Part shown: piece by piece, positions 12,382 to 21,050 of the stretch
How the letters are laid out: the number at the start of each line of letters is the position of its first letter
Position numbering within the stretch: position 1 is the first letter of the stretch
NCBI GenBank assembly: GCA_025465465.1
Contig: JAODND010000061.1
Coordinates: 1 to 33,606 of the forward strand
Direction of reading: 5' to 3'
DNA length: 33,606 bases
Source: Frankiales bacterium
GTDB lineage: Bacteria > Actinomycetota > Actinomycetes > Mycobacteriales > SCTD01
The notes under the pieces: model-generated
The model's input: the letters and a program-made list of their open reading frames with translations, nothing else
What the model was told of the DNA's origin: nothing
The model's database searches: none
Position numbers and translations under genes: made by a program

Positions 12382-13661
12382 CAGACGGGCTTGCCCTCCC
12401 TCGCGGTGAGCGCGCCGCGCAGGAACGTGGCCTTGACGCGGGCCGGCAGGTGGTGGCCGGCGAAGGGCGTGTTGCGGCTGCGGGAGGCCATGGTGGCCGG
12501 GTCGACGACCCAGGGGGCGGCCGGGTCGACCACGGTCAGGTTGGCGGGCTCGCCGACGGCGAGCGGGCGGCCGTGGCCCTCGAGGCGGCCGATGCGCGCC
12601 GGCGCCTCGCTCATCCGCTCCGCGACCTGCCGCCAGGTGAGCCGACCGGGCTCGACCATGGTCTGCGCGACCACGGCGACCGCGGTCTCGAGACCGGTCA
12701 TGCCCATCGCCGCGGCGCCCCACTCGGTCTCCTTGTCCTCCAGGGCGTGTGGCGCATGGTCGGTGGCCACGGCATCGATCGTCCCGTCGGCCAGGCCCTC
12801 GCGGAGGGCGTCGATGTCGACCTGGGTGCGCAACGGCGGGTTGACCTTGAACGTCGGGTCGTAGGAGTGCGCACAGTCGTCGGTGAGCAGCAGGTGGTGC
12901 GGCGTCACCTCCGCGGTCACGTCCCAGCCCTTGCCCTTGGCCCAGCGGATCAGCTCGACGCTGCCGGCCGTGCTGACGTGGCAGACGTGCAGTCGACCGC
13001 CCACATGCCCGGCAAGCAGGCAGTCGCGGGCGATGATCGCCTCCTCCGCCACGGCAGGCCATCCGGTGAGCCCCAGCAGGCTGCTGTTGATGCCCTCGTT
13101 CATCTGGGCGCCGTCGGTGAGGCGTGGTTCTTGCGCGTGCTGGGCGATCACGCCGTCGAAGGCCTTGACGTATTCCAGGGCCCGGCGCATCAGAGAGGCG
13201 TCGCTGACGCACTTGCCGTCGTCGGAGAACACCCGGACGCGTGCGGCGGAGTCGGCCATCGTGCCGAGCTCCGCCATGTCCTTGCCCTCGAGGCCGACCG
13301 TGACCGCACCGACCGGGAAGACGTCGCACCGGGCGTACTCCTGGCCGAGCCGCCAGACCTGCTCGACCACCCCTGCGGTGTCGGCGACCGGCGTGGTGTT
13401 GGCCATCGCGTGGACCGCGGTGAAGCCGCCGACCGCGGCCGCCTGGGTGCCGGTGTCGACGGTCTCGGCGTCCTCGCGGCCGGGTTCGCGCAGGTGGGTG
13501 TGCAGGTCGACGAGTCCGGGCAGCAACACGCAGCCGCTGGCGTCGAGCTCGTCGTCGCCGGAGAGTCCGCTGCCGATCGCGGTGATCGTGCCCTCATCGA
13601 GCACGACGTCGACGGGCTCCCCCTCGCCGTACAGGGTGACGTTCTTGATGACCCAGCTCAT
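12381..13661 (-). CDS. pyrC: Dihydroorotase (class I)
   Basis: Cyclises carbamoyl aspartate to dihydroorotate using bound zinc. The 426-residue amidohydrolase has the metal motif [10 protein letters not shown] at about 52-61 (H54, H56), the class I signature VFSDDGKCV in which Asp replaces the carboxylated lysine of other types, further metal histidines in IAQHAQEP and HVCHVST, and the catalytic Asp in [17 protein letters not shown] and the C-terminal NLTVVDP complete the fold. The ATG overlaps the pyrB stop by 4 nt. In other bacteria class I dihydroorotases may need to associate with PyrB for full activity; the adjacency allows this. Confidence 0.96.
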   Translation of the reverse strand: MSWVIKNVTLYGEGEPVDVVLDEGTITAIGSGLSGDDELDASGCVLLPGLVDLHTHLREPGREDAETVDTGTQAAAVGGFTAVHAMANTTPVADTAGVVEQVWRLGQEYARCDVFPVGAVTVGLEGKDMAELGTMADSAARVRVFSDDGKCVSDASLMRRALEYVKAFDGVIAQHAQEPRLTDGAQMNEGINSSLLGLTGWPAVAEEAIIARDCLLAGHVGGRLHVCHVSTAGSVELIRWAKGKGWDVTAEVTPHHLLLTDDCAHSYDPTFKVNPPLRTQVDIDALREGLADGTIDAVATDHAPHALEDKETEWGAAAMGMTGLETAVAVVAQTMVEPGRLTWRQVAERMSEAPARIGRLEGHGRPLAVGEPANLTVVDPAAPWVVDPATMASRSRNTPFAGHHLPARVKATFLRGALTAREGKPV

Positions 13662-14596
13662 GCTTCGGCACTCCCGATGGCTGACTCGGACCCACCGAGC
13701 AGCAGGTAGAGGACAGCCATCCGGACGCTGACGCCGTTGGTGACCTGGTCGACGATCGTGGAGCGCAGGCCGTCGGCGACCTCACTCGCGATCTCCATGC
13801 CGCGGACCATCGGACCGGGGTGCATGACGATGGTGTGGTCCTGCAGGGTCTGCACCCGGTCGACGTCGAGGCCGTAGCGGCGGGAGTACTCGCGGGCGCT
13901 GGGGAAGTAGGCCGCGCCCATCCGCTCGCGCTGGACCCGCAGCATCATCACGACGTCGCTCTTGGGAAGCACCGCATCGAGGTCGTAGGAGACGTCCGCC
14001 GGCCAGGTGTCGACGCCGGTCGGCAGCAGCGTCGGTGGGGCGACCAGGGTCACCTCGGCACCGAGGGTCTTGAGGAGCAGCACGTTGGAGCGGGCCACCC
14101 GGCTGTGCAGGATGTCGCCGACGATGGTGACCTTGAGCCCCTCGACGCGGCCGAGCTTCTGGCGCATCGTGAAGGCGTCGAGCAGGGCTTGCGTCGGGTG
14201 CTCGTGGGTGCCGTCGCCGGCGTTGACGACGGAGCCGCGCACGATCCGGGCCAGGTTGACGGGGGCACCCGACCAGCTGTGCCGGATGACGACCGCGTCG
14301 CTGCCCATGGCCTCCAGCGTCAGCGCGGTGTCCTTGAGCGTCTCGCCCTTGGAGACGCTCGACCCCTTGGCCGCGAAGTTGATGACGTCGGCGCTCAGCC
14401 GCTTGGCGGCGAGCTCGAAGCTGGTCTTGGTGCGGGTCGAGTCCTCGAAGAACAGGTTGACGACGGTCCGGCCGCGCAGCGTCGGGAGCTTCTTGACCGT
14501 GCGGTCGCTGACCTGCGCCATCTCGTTGGCGGTGTCGAGGATGAGGGTGGCGTCCTCGAGGCTCAGGTCGGCGGCCGACAGCAGGTGCCGGTTCAC
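13658..14596 (-). CDS. pyrB: Aspartate carbamoyltransferase, catalytic subunit
   Basis: Joins carbamoyl phosphate to aspartate, the committed step of pyrimidine synthesis. The 312-residue protein has the carbamoyl-phosphate loop [13 protein letters not shown] at 49-61, the SKGETLKDT loop at 82-90 and the aspartate-domain HPTQALLD at 133-140. No pyrI regulatory chain is nearby, so control should come from PyrR and other enzymes. The GTG start overlaps the pyrR stop by 4 nt (GTGA). Confidence 0.97.
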   Translation of the reverse strand: MNRHLLSAADLSLEDATLILDTANEMAQVSDRTVKKLPTLRGRTVVNLFFEDSTRTKTSFELAAKRLSADVINFAAKGSSVSKGETLKDTALTLEAMGSDAVVIRHSWSGAPVNLARIVRGSVVNAGDGTHEHPTQALLDAFTMRQKLGRVEGLKVTIVGDILHSRVARSNVLLLKTLGAEVTLVAPPTLLPTGVDTWPADVSYDLDAVLPKSDVVMMLRVQRERMGAAYFPSAREYSRRYGLDVDRVQTLQDHTIVMHPGPMVRGMEIASEVADGLRSTIVDQVTNGVSVRMAVLYLLLGGSESAIGSAEA

Positions 14597-15171
14597 GTCG
14601 CCGCCGGCCCGAGGAGCACGGCGTCGGACCCGTCGGTCTCGCTGAGCAGCACGTGGATGGTCTCCCGCAGCGACGTCGGGATGTTCTTGCCGACGTAGTC
14701 GGCACGGATCGGCAGCTCACGGTGGCCTCGGTCGACCAGCACCGCGAGCTGCACGGCGCGGGGGCGGCCGAGGTCGGCCAGCGCGTCGAGGGCGGCCCGC
14801 ACGGTGCGGCCCGAGAACAGCACGTCGTCGACGAGCACGACGAGCTTGTCGTCGATGCCGTCGGCCGGGACGTCGGTCGCCTCGAGCGCTCGCGGCGACT
14901 TCATCCGCAGGTCGTCTCGGTAGAGCGTCACGTCGAGGCTGCCGGTCGGGACGGCGAAGCCCTCGAAGGCCAGCACGCGGGCCGCCAGCCGCCTCGCGAG
15001 GTGGGGGCCGCGGGTCGGGATACCGAGCAGCACGACATCGGTGCCGCCCCCGGTCTTCTCCAGCAGCTCGTGGGCCATCCGGTCGACCACGCGGGACACA
15101 GCGGGAGCGTCGAGGACGGGCCGCGCCGCGGCAGGGTCCCCCGTCACGGGGCGATCAGAAGCAGCCGTCAC
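14593..15171 (-). CDS. pyrR: Pyr operon RNA-binding regulator / uracil phosphoribosyltransferase
   Basis: PyrR binds pyr mRNA in response to UMP and has weak uracil phosphoribosyltransferase activity. The 192-residue protein carries the PRPP-binding motif [13 protein letters not shown] at 111-123 and the family segments [16 protein letters not shown] and LYRDDLR. It is the first gene of the operon. The GTG start is preceded by a near-perfect SD, AAGGAGGT, 7 nt away, which a PyrR-binding-loop-like hairpin directly upstream could mask. In mycobacteria PyrR is reported to act by repressing translation in this way. Confidence 0.95.
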   Translation of the reverse strand: MTAASDRPVTGDPAAARPVLDAPAVSRVVDRMAHELLEKTGGGTDVVLLGIPTRGPHLARRLAARVLAFEGFAVPTGSLDVTLYRDDLRMKSPRALEATDVPADGIDDKLVVLVDDVLFSGRTVRAALDALADLGRPRAVQLAVLVDRGHRELPIRADYVGKNIPTSLRETIHVLLSETDGSDAVLLGPAAT

Positions 15172-15178
15172 CGGCTGT

Positions 15179-15215
15179 ACCTCCTTCCCCGCCTCACGGG
15201 ACGGGCTCGGTGGAG
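15179..15215 (-). promoter_or_regulatory. Candidate PyrR-binding RNA element masking the pyrR ribosome binding site
   Basis: Read on the minus strand, the pyrR leader holds TCCCGTGAGGC (15201-15191), which fits the core UCCNGNGAGGY of the known PyrR-binding loop. It is flanked by CCCG (15205-15202) and CGGG (15191-15188), which can pair as a stem. Farther out, CTCC (15215-15212) can pair with GGAG (15184-15181) inside the AAGGAGGT SD. A folded, PyrR-stabilised hairpin would therefore hide the ribosome binding site, consistent with translational repression. Motif and pairing are visible in the sequence; binding is inferred. Confidence 0.7.
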
Positions 15216-15259
15216 ATGCAGTGCCAACCTACCAGCCGGAGCAAAACCCCTTCAGGTGC

Positions 15260-15289
15260 TTGACCGCTTCCGCTCCGCGCCTCTATCGT
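15260..15289 (+). promoter_or_regulatory. Candidate sigma-A-type promoter of bldD
   Basis: TTGACC at 15260-15265 and TATCGT at 15284-15289 are separated by 18 bp. This is the best -35/-10 pair in the 259-bp divergent gap between pyrR and bldD. It points toward bldD and would give a leader of about 135 nt. No comparably good promoter was found for the pyrR direction in the same gap. Confidence 0.45.
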
Positions 15290-15324
15290 GACTGTCTGTA
15301 ATCGGCGAGGCATCGACGCCGGGG

Positions 15325-15338
15325 GGTGAACGGTCACC
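15325..15338. promoter_or_regulatory. Near-palindrome GGTGAACGGTCACC, possible BldD operator
   Basis: The 14-bp sequence matches its reverse complement at 12 of 14 positions, with half-sites GGTGA and TCACC. BldD binds pseudo-palindromic sites with GTGA/TCAC-type half-sites and controls its own gene in Streptomyces. The site lies between the predicted bldD promoter and the bldD start, where autorepression would be natural. The assignment to BldD is inference. Confidence 0.4.
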
Positions 15339-15430
15339 CAGCTCCCACCAGGGAGCGTCCCCCGGTCGAGCCAGTGGTGAGACCGACGCCGCACCGCACG
15401 CAGGGTGTACGTCGAGAGGTCCCAGCCGAC

Positions 15431-15925
15431 ATGAGTGACTACGCAAAGGCCCTCGGGGCCCGCTTGCGGGCGATCCGCACCCAGCAGGGACTGTCCCTGC
15501 ACGGTGTCGAGGAGAAGAGTCAGGGCCGCTGGAAAGCAGTCGTCGTCGGGTCCTACGAGCGCGGCGATCGCGCCGTGACGGTGCAGCGGCTGTCCGAGCT
15601 CGCCGACTTCTACGGCGTCCCGGTGTCCGAGCTGCTGCCGGAGGGTGGCAGCGCCGTGTCCGCGGCCGAGCCGGCCCCCCGCCTCGTCATCGACCTGGAG
15701 CAGCTGTCCAGCGTGCCGCCGCAGCAGTCCGCGCCGCTGGCCCGATACGCCGCGACGATCCAGAGCCAGCGAGGTGACTACAACGGCCGGGTGCTGTCCA
15801 TCCGGCAGGAGGACCTGCGCTCGCTCGCCGTCATCTACGACGCCTCCCCGAGCCAGCTCACCGACCAGCTCATCGGCTGGGGGGTCCTCAACGCCGAGGC
15901 CCGCCGCGCCATCGTCGACGCCTGA
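15431..15925 (+). CDS. bldD: c-di-GMP-responsive transcriptional regulator BldD
   Basis: A 164-residue DNA-binding regulator; in Streptomyces it represses development genes when a c-di-GMP tetramer joins two BldD subunits. Residues 8-66 form an XRE-type helix-turn-helix domain (LGARLRAIRTQQGLSLHGVEE, GSYERGDRAVTVQRLSELADFYGV). The C-terminal domain has RGD at 114-116 and RQED at 125-128, fitting the c-di-GMP signature RxD-x8-RxxD at the same residue numbers as the Streptomyces protein. The ATG at 15431 has GAGAGG upstream; the open frame extends 105 nt farther but family alignment supports this start. It is divergent from pyrR, with a membrane-protein gene and an exopolysaccharide enzyme gene 40 bp downstream. 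Confidence 0.96.
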   Translation: MSDYAKALGARLRAIRTQQGLSLHGVEEKSQGRWKAVVVGSYERGDRAVTVQRLSELADFYGVPVSELLPEGGSAVSAAEPAPRLVIDLEQLSSVPPQQSAPLARYAATIQSQRGDYNGRVLSIRQEDLRSLAVIYDASPSQLTDQLIGWGVLNAEARRAIVDA

Positions 15926-15965
15926 GACGAGTACCTCTGCAGCTGGCCCGCGCGATGACGGGGGC

Positions 15966-16463
15966 GTGACGAGCACCCCTGTCTTCGTGGACGCCAGCGG
16001 GCGCCGTGCCCGTCTGGTCGCCGCCGCCTGCTGGGCGCTGGGCTGCGTGTTCGGCGGCTATGTCCTGCTCGTCGCCGCTGCCCTGGTGCTACCCGCCGGA
16101 ACGCTGTCGCTGACCGTCCCCGGTCTCGGCCCCGTGCTGCCGAAGACCCTGGCCCCCGACCTGACCACGGTGCCAGGTCGGGGCGGACCGCCCGCTTCGG
16201 TCCTCACGCACTCCACCCCGCCGACACCTCGCACCAGTTCGTCGAGCCCCGTCGCGGGCCGGACTTCGGCGCCCGGTACCACTACGACACCCACGCCCGT
16301 AGGCCCGCCCACCGGGCGACCGGGCAACCGTCCGACTGCTTCGCCGACGGTGTTGCCCACGCCCACCTCCGTGCACAGCAGCGGCCGGGCGACCAGCCAC
16401 CCGACGCCGAGCCACCCGACGCCCAACCCCCGGGCCTCCAAGACGCCACACGCCCACCCGTGA
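15966..16463 (+). CDS. Small membrane-anchored Ser/Thr/Pro-rich protein paired with a polysaccharide synthase
   Basis: I do not recognise a family for this 165-residue protein. It has a short basic N-terminus, one long hydrophobic segment (about residues 17-43, LVAAACWALGCVFGGYVLL onward) and then a long low-complexity tail of Thr, Pro, Ser, Gly and, at the end, His and Lys. The composition fits an extracytoplasmic, wall-spanning, perhaps glycosylated stalk. The GTG start has only a weak G-rich SD, but it is the first start in frame after bldD and agrees with the signal-anchor layout. Its stop overlaps the GTG of the deacetylase/glycosyltransferase gene by 4 nt, so the two products are probably made together and may interact. 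Confidence 0.7.
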   Translation: MTSTPVFVDASGRRARLVAAACWALGCVFGGYVLLVAAALVLPAGTLSLTVPGLGPVLPKTLAPDLTTVPGRGGPPASVLTHSTPPTPRTSSSSPVAGRTSAPGTTTTPTPVGPPTGRPGNRPTASPTVLPTPTSVHSSGRATSHPTPSHPTPNPRASKTPHAHP

Positions 16464-18529
16464 CGGCTCGAAGGAGTCCCCGGGCGCACTGGGGCCTGCT
16501 CGCCGCCGCCCTGCTCGCGGTGCTGACCGCCGTGCTGCTCGAGAGCCTGTCCGATGGCGTGGGACGCGCGGCCACCGGCGCCGTCTCGGGTGGATCGTCC
16601 GCCGGCGGGAGCATCATCTTCCAAGGACCAGCGGGGCTGGCCTCGCGCTCGCTTCCGGACAAGACCGTGGCCCTCACCTTCGACGACGGCCCAGACCCCC
16701 GTTGGACGCCGGCCATCCTGCAGGTGCTTGCCCACGAGCACATCCCAGCGACGTTCTTCGTGGTGGGGTCGCGCGTGACCGCCCACCCGACGCTCGTCCA
16801 GCGCGAGAGGCGCGACGGGCACGAGCTCGGCAACCACACCTGGTCCCACACCGACCTGACGGGGACGGCGCCATGGCGGCGACGGCTCGAGCTCAACCTC
16901 ACGCAGCTGTCGCTGGAGGGAAGCGCGGGCGTGACGACGGCACTGATGCGGCCGCCCTACTCCTCGGAGCCGAGCGCCGTGGGTGACCGCGAGCGCAACG
17001 TCCTGAAGAGCCTGACCGCCGCCGGCTACGTCGTCGTGCTCAGCGACGTCGACACCGACGACTGGCGGCGGCCCGGTCCGGCCGCCATCATCCGAAACGG
17101 CCTGCCGGCAGGCACGGCGGGCACCATCGTGCTGATGCACGACGGCGGCGGAGACCGCTCGCAGACGGTGGCTGCGCTCCCGACCCTGATCGCCGAGTAC
17201 CGGTCGCGCGGCTACTCCTTCACGACCGTGTCCGGCGGGCTGGGACTGACCCCCACCGCGGCGGAGCAGCCGGCCCGCGAGGTCTCCAGGCTGCAGGGCA
17301 AGGTGCTGATGCTGGCCACGCGCAGTGCGCACGTCTTTGTCGTCGTCGTGACCTGGGCCCTGATCCCCCTGGGACTGCTGTCCATCCTGCGCTCGCTGTT
17401 GGTGGTCGCGCTCGCGAGGCGGCACGTGCGGCTGTCGGCCAGGCGCGTGGCCGGGGCAGAGTTCCTCCCCCCTGTGAGCGTGCTCGTCCCCGCCTACAAC
17501 GAGGCCGTGGGCATCGAGCGCGCTGTGCGAGCGCTCGTCGCCGGCGACTACCCGGAGCTCGAAGTCGTCGTCATCGACGACGGCTCGACCGACGGCACCG
17601 GCGACCTCGTGGCCGCCCTCGGCCTCGACCAGGTGCGGCTCGTCCGGCAGCCGAACGGTGGCAAGGCCGCGGCCCTCGCCACCGGGGTGGCGGCAGCCTC
17701 CCACGACGTCCTGGTGATGCTCGACGGAGACACCGTCTTCGAGCCGGACACCATCCGCAAGCTGGTGCAACCCCTCCGGGACCCGACGGTGGGAGCCGTG
17801 AGCGGGAACACCAAGGTGGGCAACCGCCGAGGTCTGCTCGGCCGGTGGCAACACCTCGAGTACGTCTCCGGCTTCAACCTCGACCGACGACTGCTGGACC
17901 TGCTCGGCTGCATCACCACCGTGCCGGGTGCCGCCGGCGCGTTCCGTCGTGACGCCGTCGTGGCAGCCGGCGGATTGAGCACGGACACCCTCGCGGAGGA
18001 CACCGATCTGACGGTGGCGGTCCTGCGGGCGGGCTACCGGGTCGTGCACGAGGAGCGCGCCCGCGCCTGGACCGAGGCGCCCAGCACTGTGACCGATCTC
18101 TGGCGCCAGCGCTGGCGCTGGGGCTACGGCACGCTGCAGTGCATCTGGAAGCACCGCGGTGCCGTCCGAGAGAGCGGAACGCTGGGCCGTATCGGGCTGC
18201 CCTACATGCTGGCGTTCCAGGTGCTGCTCCCGCTCGCTGCTCCGCTGATCGACGTGTTCGCCCTCCACGGCGTCCTCGTCGGTGAGGGCCGCCGGGTCGC
18301 CGTGGTCTGGCTGGCCTACGCCCTGGTGTCGGTCGCGATCGCCGGCTACGCGCTGCATCTGGACAAGGAGAGATACGGGCCGCTGTGGAGCCTGCCCCTG
18401 CAGCAGCTGTTCTACCGGCAGCTGATCTACCTGGTCGTCATCCAGTCGGTCGTCAGCGCGCTGTCCGGGCTGCACCTCCCATGGCACAAACTCGAGCGGA
18501 CCGGCGAGGTCGTCGTGCCGTCCTCCTGA
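16460..18529 (+). CDS. Bifunctional polysaccharide deacetylase / processive family 2 glycosyltransferase (MatB-like)
   Basis: A 689-residue fusion predicted to make and de-N-acetylate an exopolysaccharide of the poly-N-acetylglucosamine type. After an N-terminal membrane anchor (10-30), the NodB domain shows TFDDGPD (73-79; D75 catalytic, D76 metal), HTWSH (126-130; H126 and H130 metal), RPPY (164-167) and LMHDG (225-229). A transmembrane segment near 288-312 leads to a cytoplasmic GT2 domain with VIDDGSTDG (371-379), LDGDT (421-425), EDTDL (513-517) and QRWRW (550-554), the D-D-D-QxxRW set of processive synthases. Three more hydrophobic segments follow (about 578-602, 612-635, 645-668). In proteobacteria PgaB and PgaC are separate; Streptomyces MatB has this fused layout. 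Substrate is inferred. Confidence 0.92.
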   Translation: MTARRSPRAHWGLLAAALLAVLTAVLLESLSDGVGRAATGAVSGGSSAGGSIIFQGPAGLASRSLPDKTVALTFDDGPDPRWTPAILQVLAHEHIPATFFVVGSRVTAHPTLVQRERRDGHELGNHTWSHTDLTGTAPWRRRLELNLTQLSLEGSAGVTTALMRPPYSSEPSAVGDRERNVLKSLTAAGYVVVLSDVDTDDWRRPGPAAIIRNGLPAGTAGTIVLMHDGGGDRSQTVAALPTLIAEYRSRGYSFTTVSGGLGLTPTAAEQPAREVSRLQGKVLMLATRSAHVFVVVVTWALIPLGLLSILRSLLVVALARRHVRLSARRVAGAEFLPPVSVLVPAYNEAVGIERAVRALVAGDYPELEVVVIDDGSTDGTGDLVAALGLDQVRLVRQPNGGKAAALATGVAAASHDVLVMLDGDTVFEPDTIRKLVQPLRDPTVGAVSGNTKVGNRRGLLGRWQHLEYVSGFNLDRRLLDLLGCITTVPGAAGAFRRDAVVAAGGLSTDTLAEDTDLTVAVLRAGYRVVHEERARAWTEAPSTVTDLWRQRWRWGYGTLQCIWKHRGAVRESGTLGRIGLPYMLAFQVLLPLAAPLIDVFALHGVLVGEGRRVAVVWLAYALVSVAIAGYALHLDKERYGPLWSLPLQQLFYRQLIYLVVIQSVVSALSGLHLPWHKLERTGEVVVPSS

Positions 18530-18547
18530 CGGGGCCCGACCGTGCGG

Positions 18548-18958
18548 TCAGGCGCCCAAGACGGGCTTGAGCTGCAGCAGCCGGCCGAGCAGCCCGTTGA
18601 CGAACGCCGGGCTGTCGTCCGTCGACAGCGACGCGGCCAGCTCGACCGCCTCGCTGACGGCGACCGCGTCCGGGACGTCGTCGCACCACAGCAGCTCGAA
18701 CACGCCGACCCTCAGCACCGCCAGGTCGACCGACGGGAACCGCTCCAGGGTCCAGTCCTGGGCATAGGTCGAGAGCAGCTCGTCGATGCGGGTACGGCGA
18801 AGCACGACGCCCTCGACGAGCGTGACTGCGTACTCCGGCACCGGCGGGTCGCCCTGGGACAGCCGCTCCTTGAGCGTGACGAGCGGGTCGGTCTTGCGCT
18901 GGTCGGCCTCGTAGAGGACGTCGACTGCCCGCTTGCGCGCCTTCGAACGCGCGCCCAC
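18548..18958 (-). CDS. nusB: Transcription antitermination factor NusB
   Basis: Binds boxA RNA with NusE/S10 and helps antitermination, especially of rRNA operons. The 136-residue helical protein begins [22 protein letters not shown] and ends with the conserved DDVPDAVAVSEAVELAASLSTDDSPAFVNGLLG in two parts. The GTG start overlaps the efp TAG by one nucleotide (TAGTG). It is convergent with the deacetylase/glycosyltransferase gene, with only 18 bp between the stops. That gap holds small inverted repeats (GACCG/CGGTC; CCTGAC/GTCAGG) too weak to call a terminator. Confidence 0.95.
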   Translation of the reverse strand: MGARSKARKRAVDVLYEADQRKTDPLVTLKERLSQGDPPVPEYAVTLVEGVVLRRTRIDELLSTYAQDWTLERFPSVDLAVLRVGVFELLWCDDVPDAVAVSEAVELAASLSTDDSPAFVNGLLGRLLQLKPVLGA

Positions 18959-19524
18959 TACTTGTCGTTCACGCGACCCAGGTAGCGCCCGTCGCGGGTG
19001 TCCACCTTGATCTTCTCGCCGGTGGTGAGGAAGAGGGGCACGGCGATCTCGGCACCGGTCTCGAGCGTGGCCGGCTTGGTGCCGCCGGTGGAGCGGTCGC
19101 CCTGCAGGCCGGGGTCGGTGTGGCTCACGACGTACTCGGCACTGACGGGCAGCTCCACGTAGAGCGCCGCGCCCTCGTGCATCGCGATGACGACGTTCAT
19201 GCTCTCGAGCAGGAAGTCCTTGCCGTCGCCCAGCGTGGTCTCGGGGACGTACACCTGGTCGAACGTGTCGCTGTCCATGAAGACGTAGTCGGTGCCCTCC
19301 TTGTATAGGTAGGACATGTCGCGCTTGTCGACCTGGGCCACGTCGACCTTGGTGCCGGCGTTGAAGGTCTTGTCGACGACCTTGCCGCTGACGACGTTCT
19401 TGAGCGTGGTGCGCACGAAGGCACCGCCCTTGCCGGGCTTGACGTGCTGGAACTCGACCACGGCCCAGAGCCCGTTGTCGAGGCTGAGCACCATGCCGTT
19501 CTTCAGGTCGTTCGTGGAAGCCAT
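18958..19524 (-). CDS. efp: Translation elongation factor P
   Basis: Helps the ribosome form peptide bonds at polyproline stretches. The 188-residue three-domain protein begins [25 protein letters not shown] and ends [18 protein letters not shown]. The loop that reaches the peptidyl-transferase centre reads [10 protein letters not shown] with Lys32 at the tip. The usual actinobacterial form is PGKGPAF, so the second proline is missing here. The ATG has CTGGAG about 4 nt upstream. It lies 10 bp after aroQ and is probably co-transcribed with the aro genes and nusB. Confidence 0.97.
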   Translation of the reverse strand: MASTNDLKNGMVLSLDNGLWAVVEFQHVKPGKGGAFVRTTLKNVVSGKVVDKTFNAGTKVDVAQVDKRDMSYLYKEGTDYVFMDSDTFDQVYVPETTLGDGKDFLLESMNVVIAMHEGAALYVELPVSAEYVVSHTDPGLQGDRSTGGTKPATLETGAEIAVPLFLTTGEKIKVDTRDGRYLGRVNDK

Positions 19525-19534
19525 GCACTCCAGA

Positions 19535-21036
<1,502 letters not shown>

Positions 21037-21050
21037 CTAACGACGTGCTG

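Noticed and set aside
16058..18487. An 809-codon minus-strand open frame opposite the deacetylase/glycosyltransferase gene.
   Set aside because: The plus-strand protein carries every catalytic motif of two enzyme families; the antisense product carries none.
18525..18552. Inverted repeats between the convergent glycosyltransferase and nusB genes as a bidirectional terminator.
   Set aside because: The stems are only 5-6 bp with very short or very long loops and no U-tract; too weak to call.
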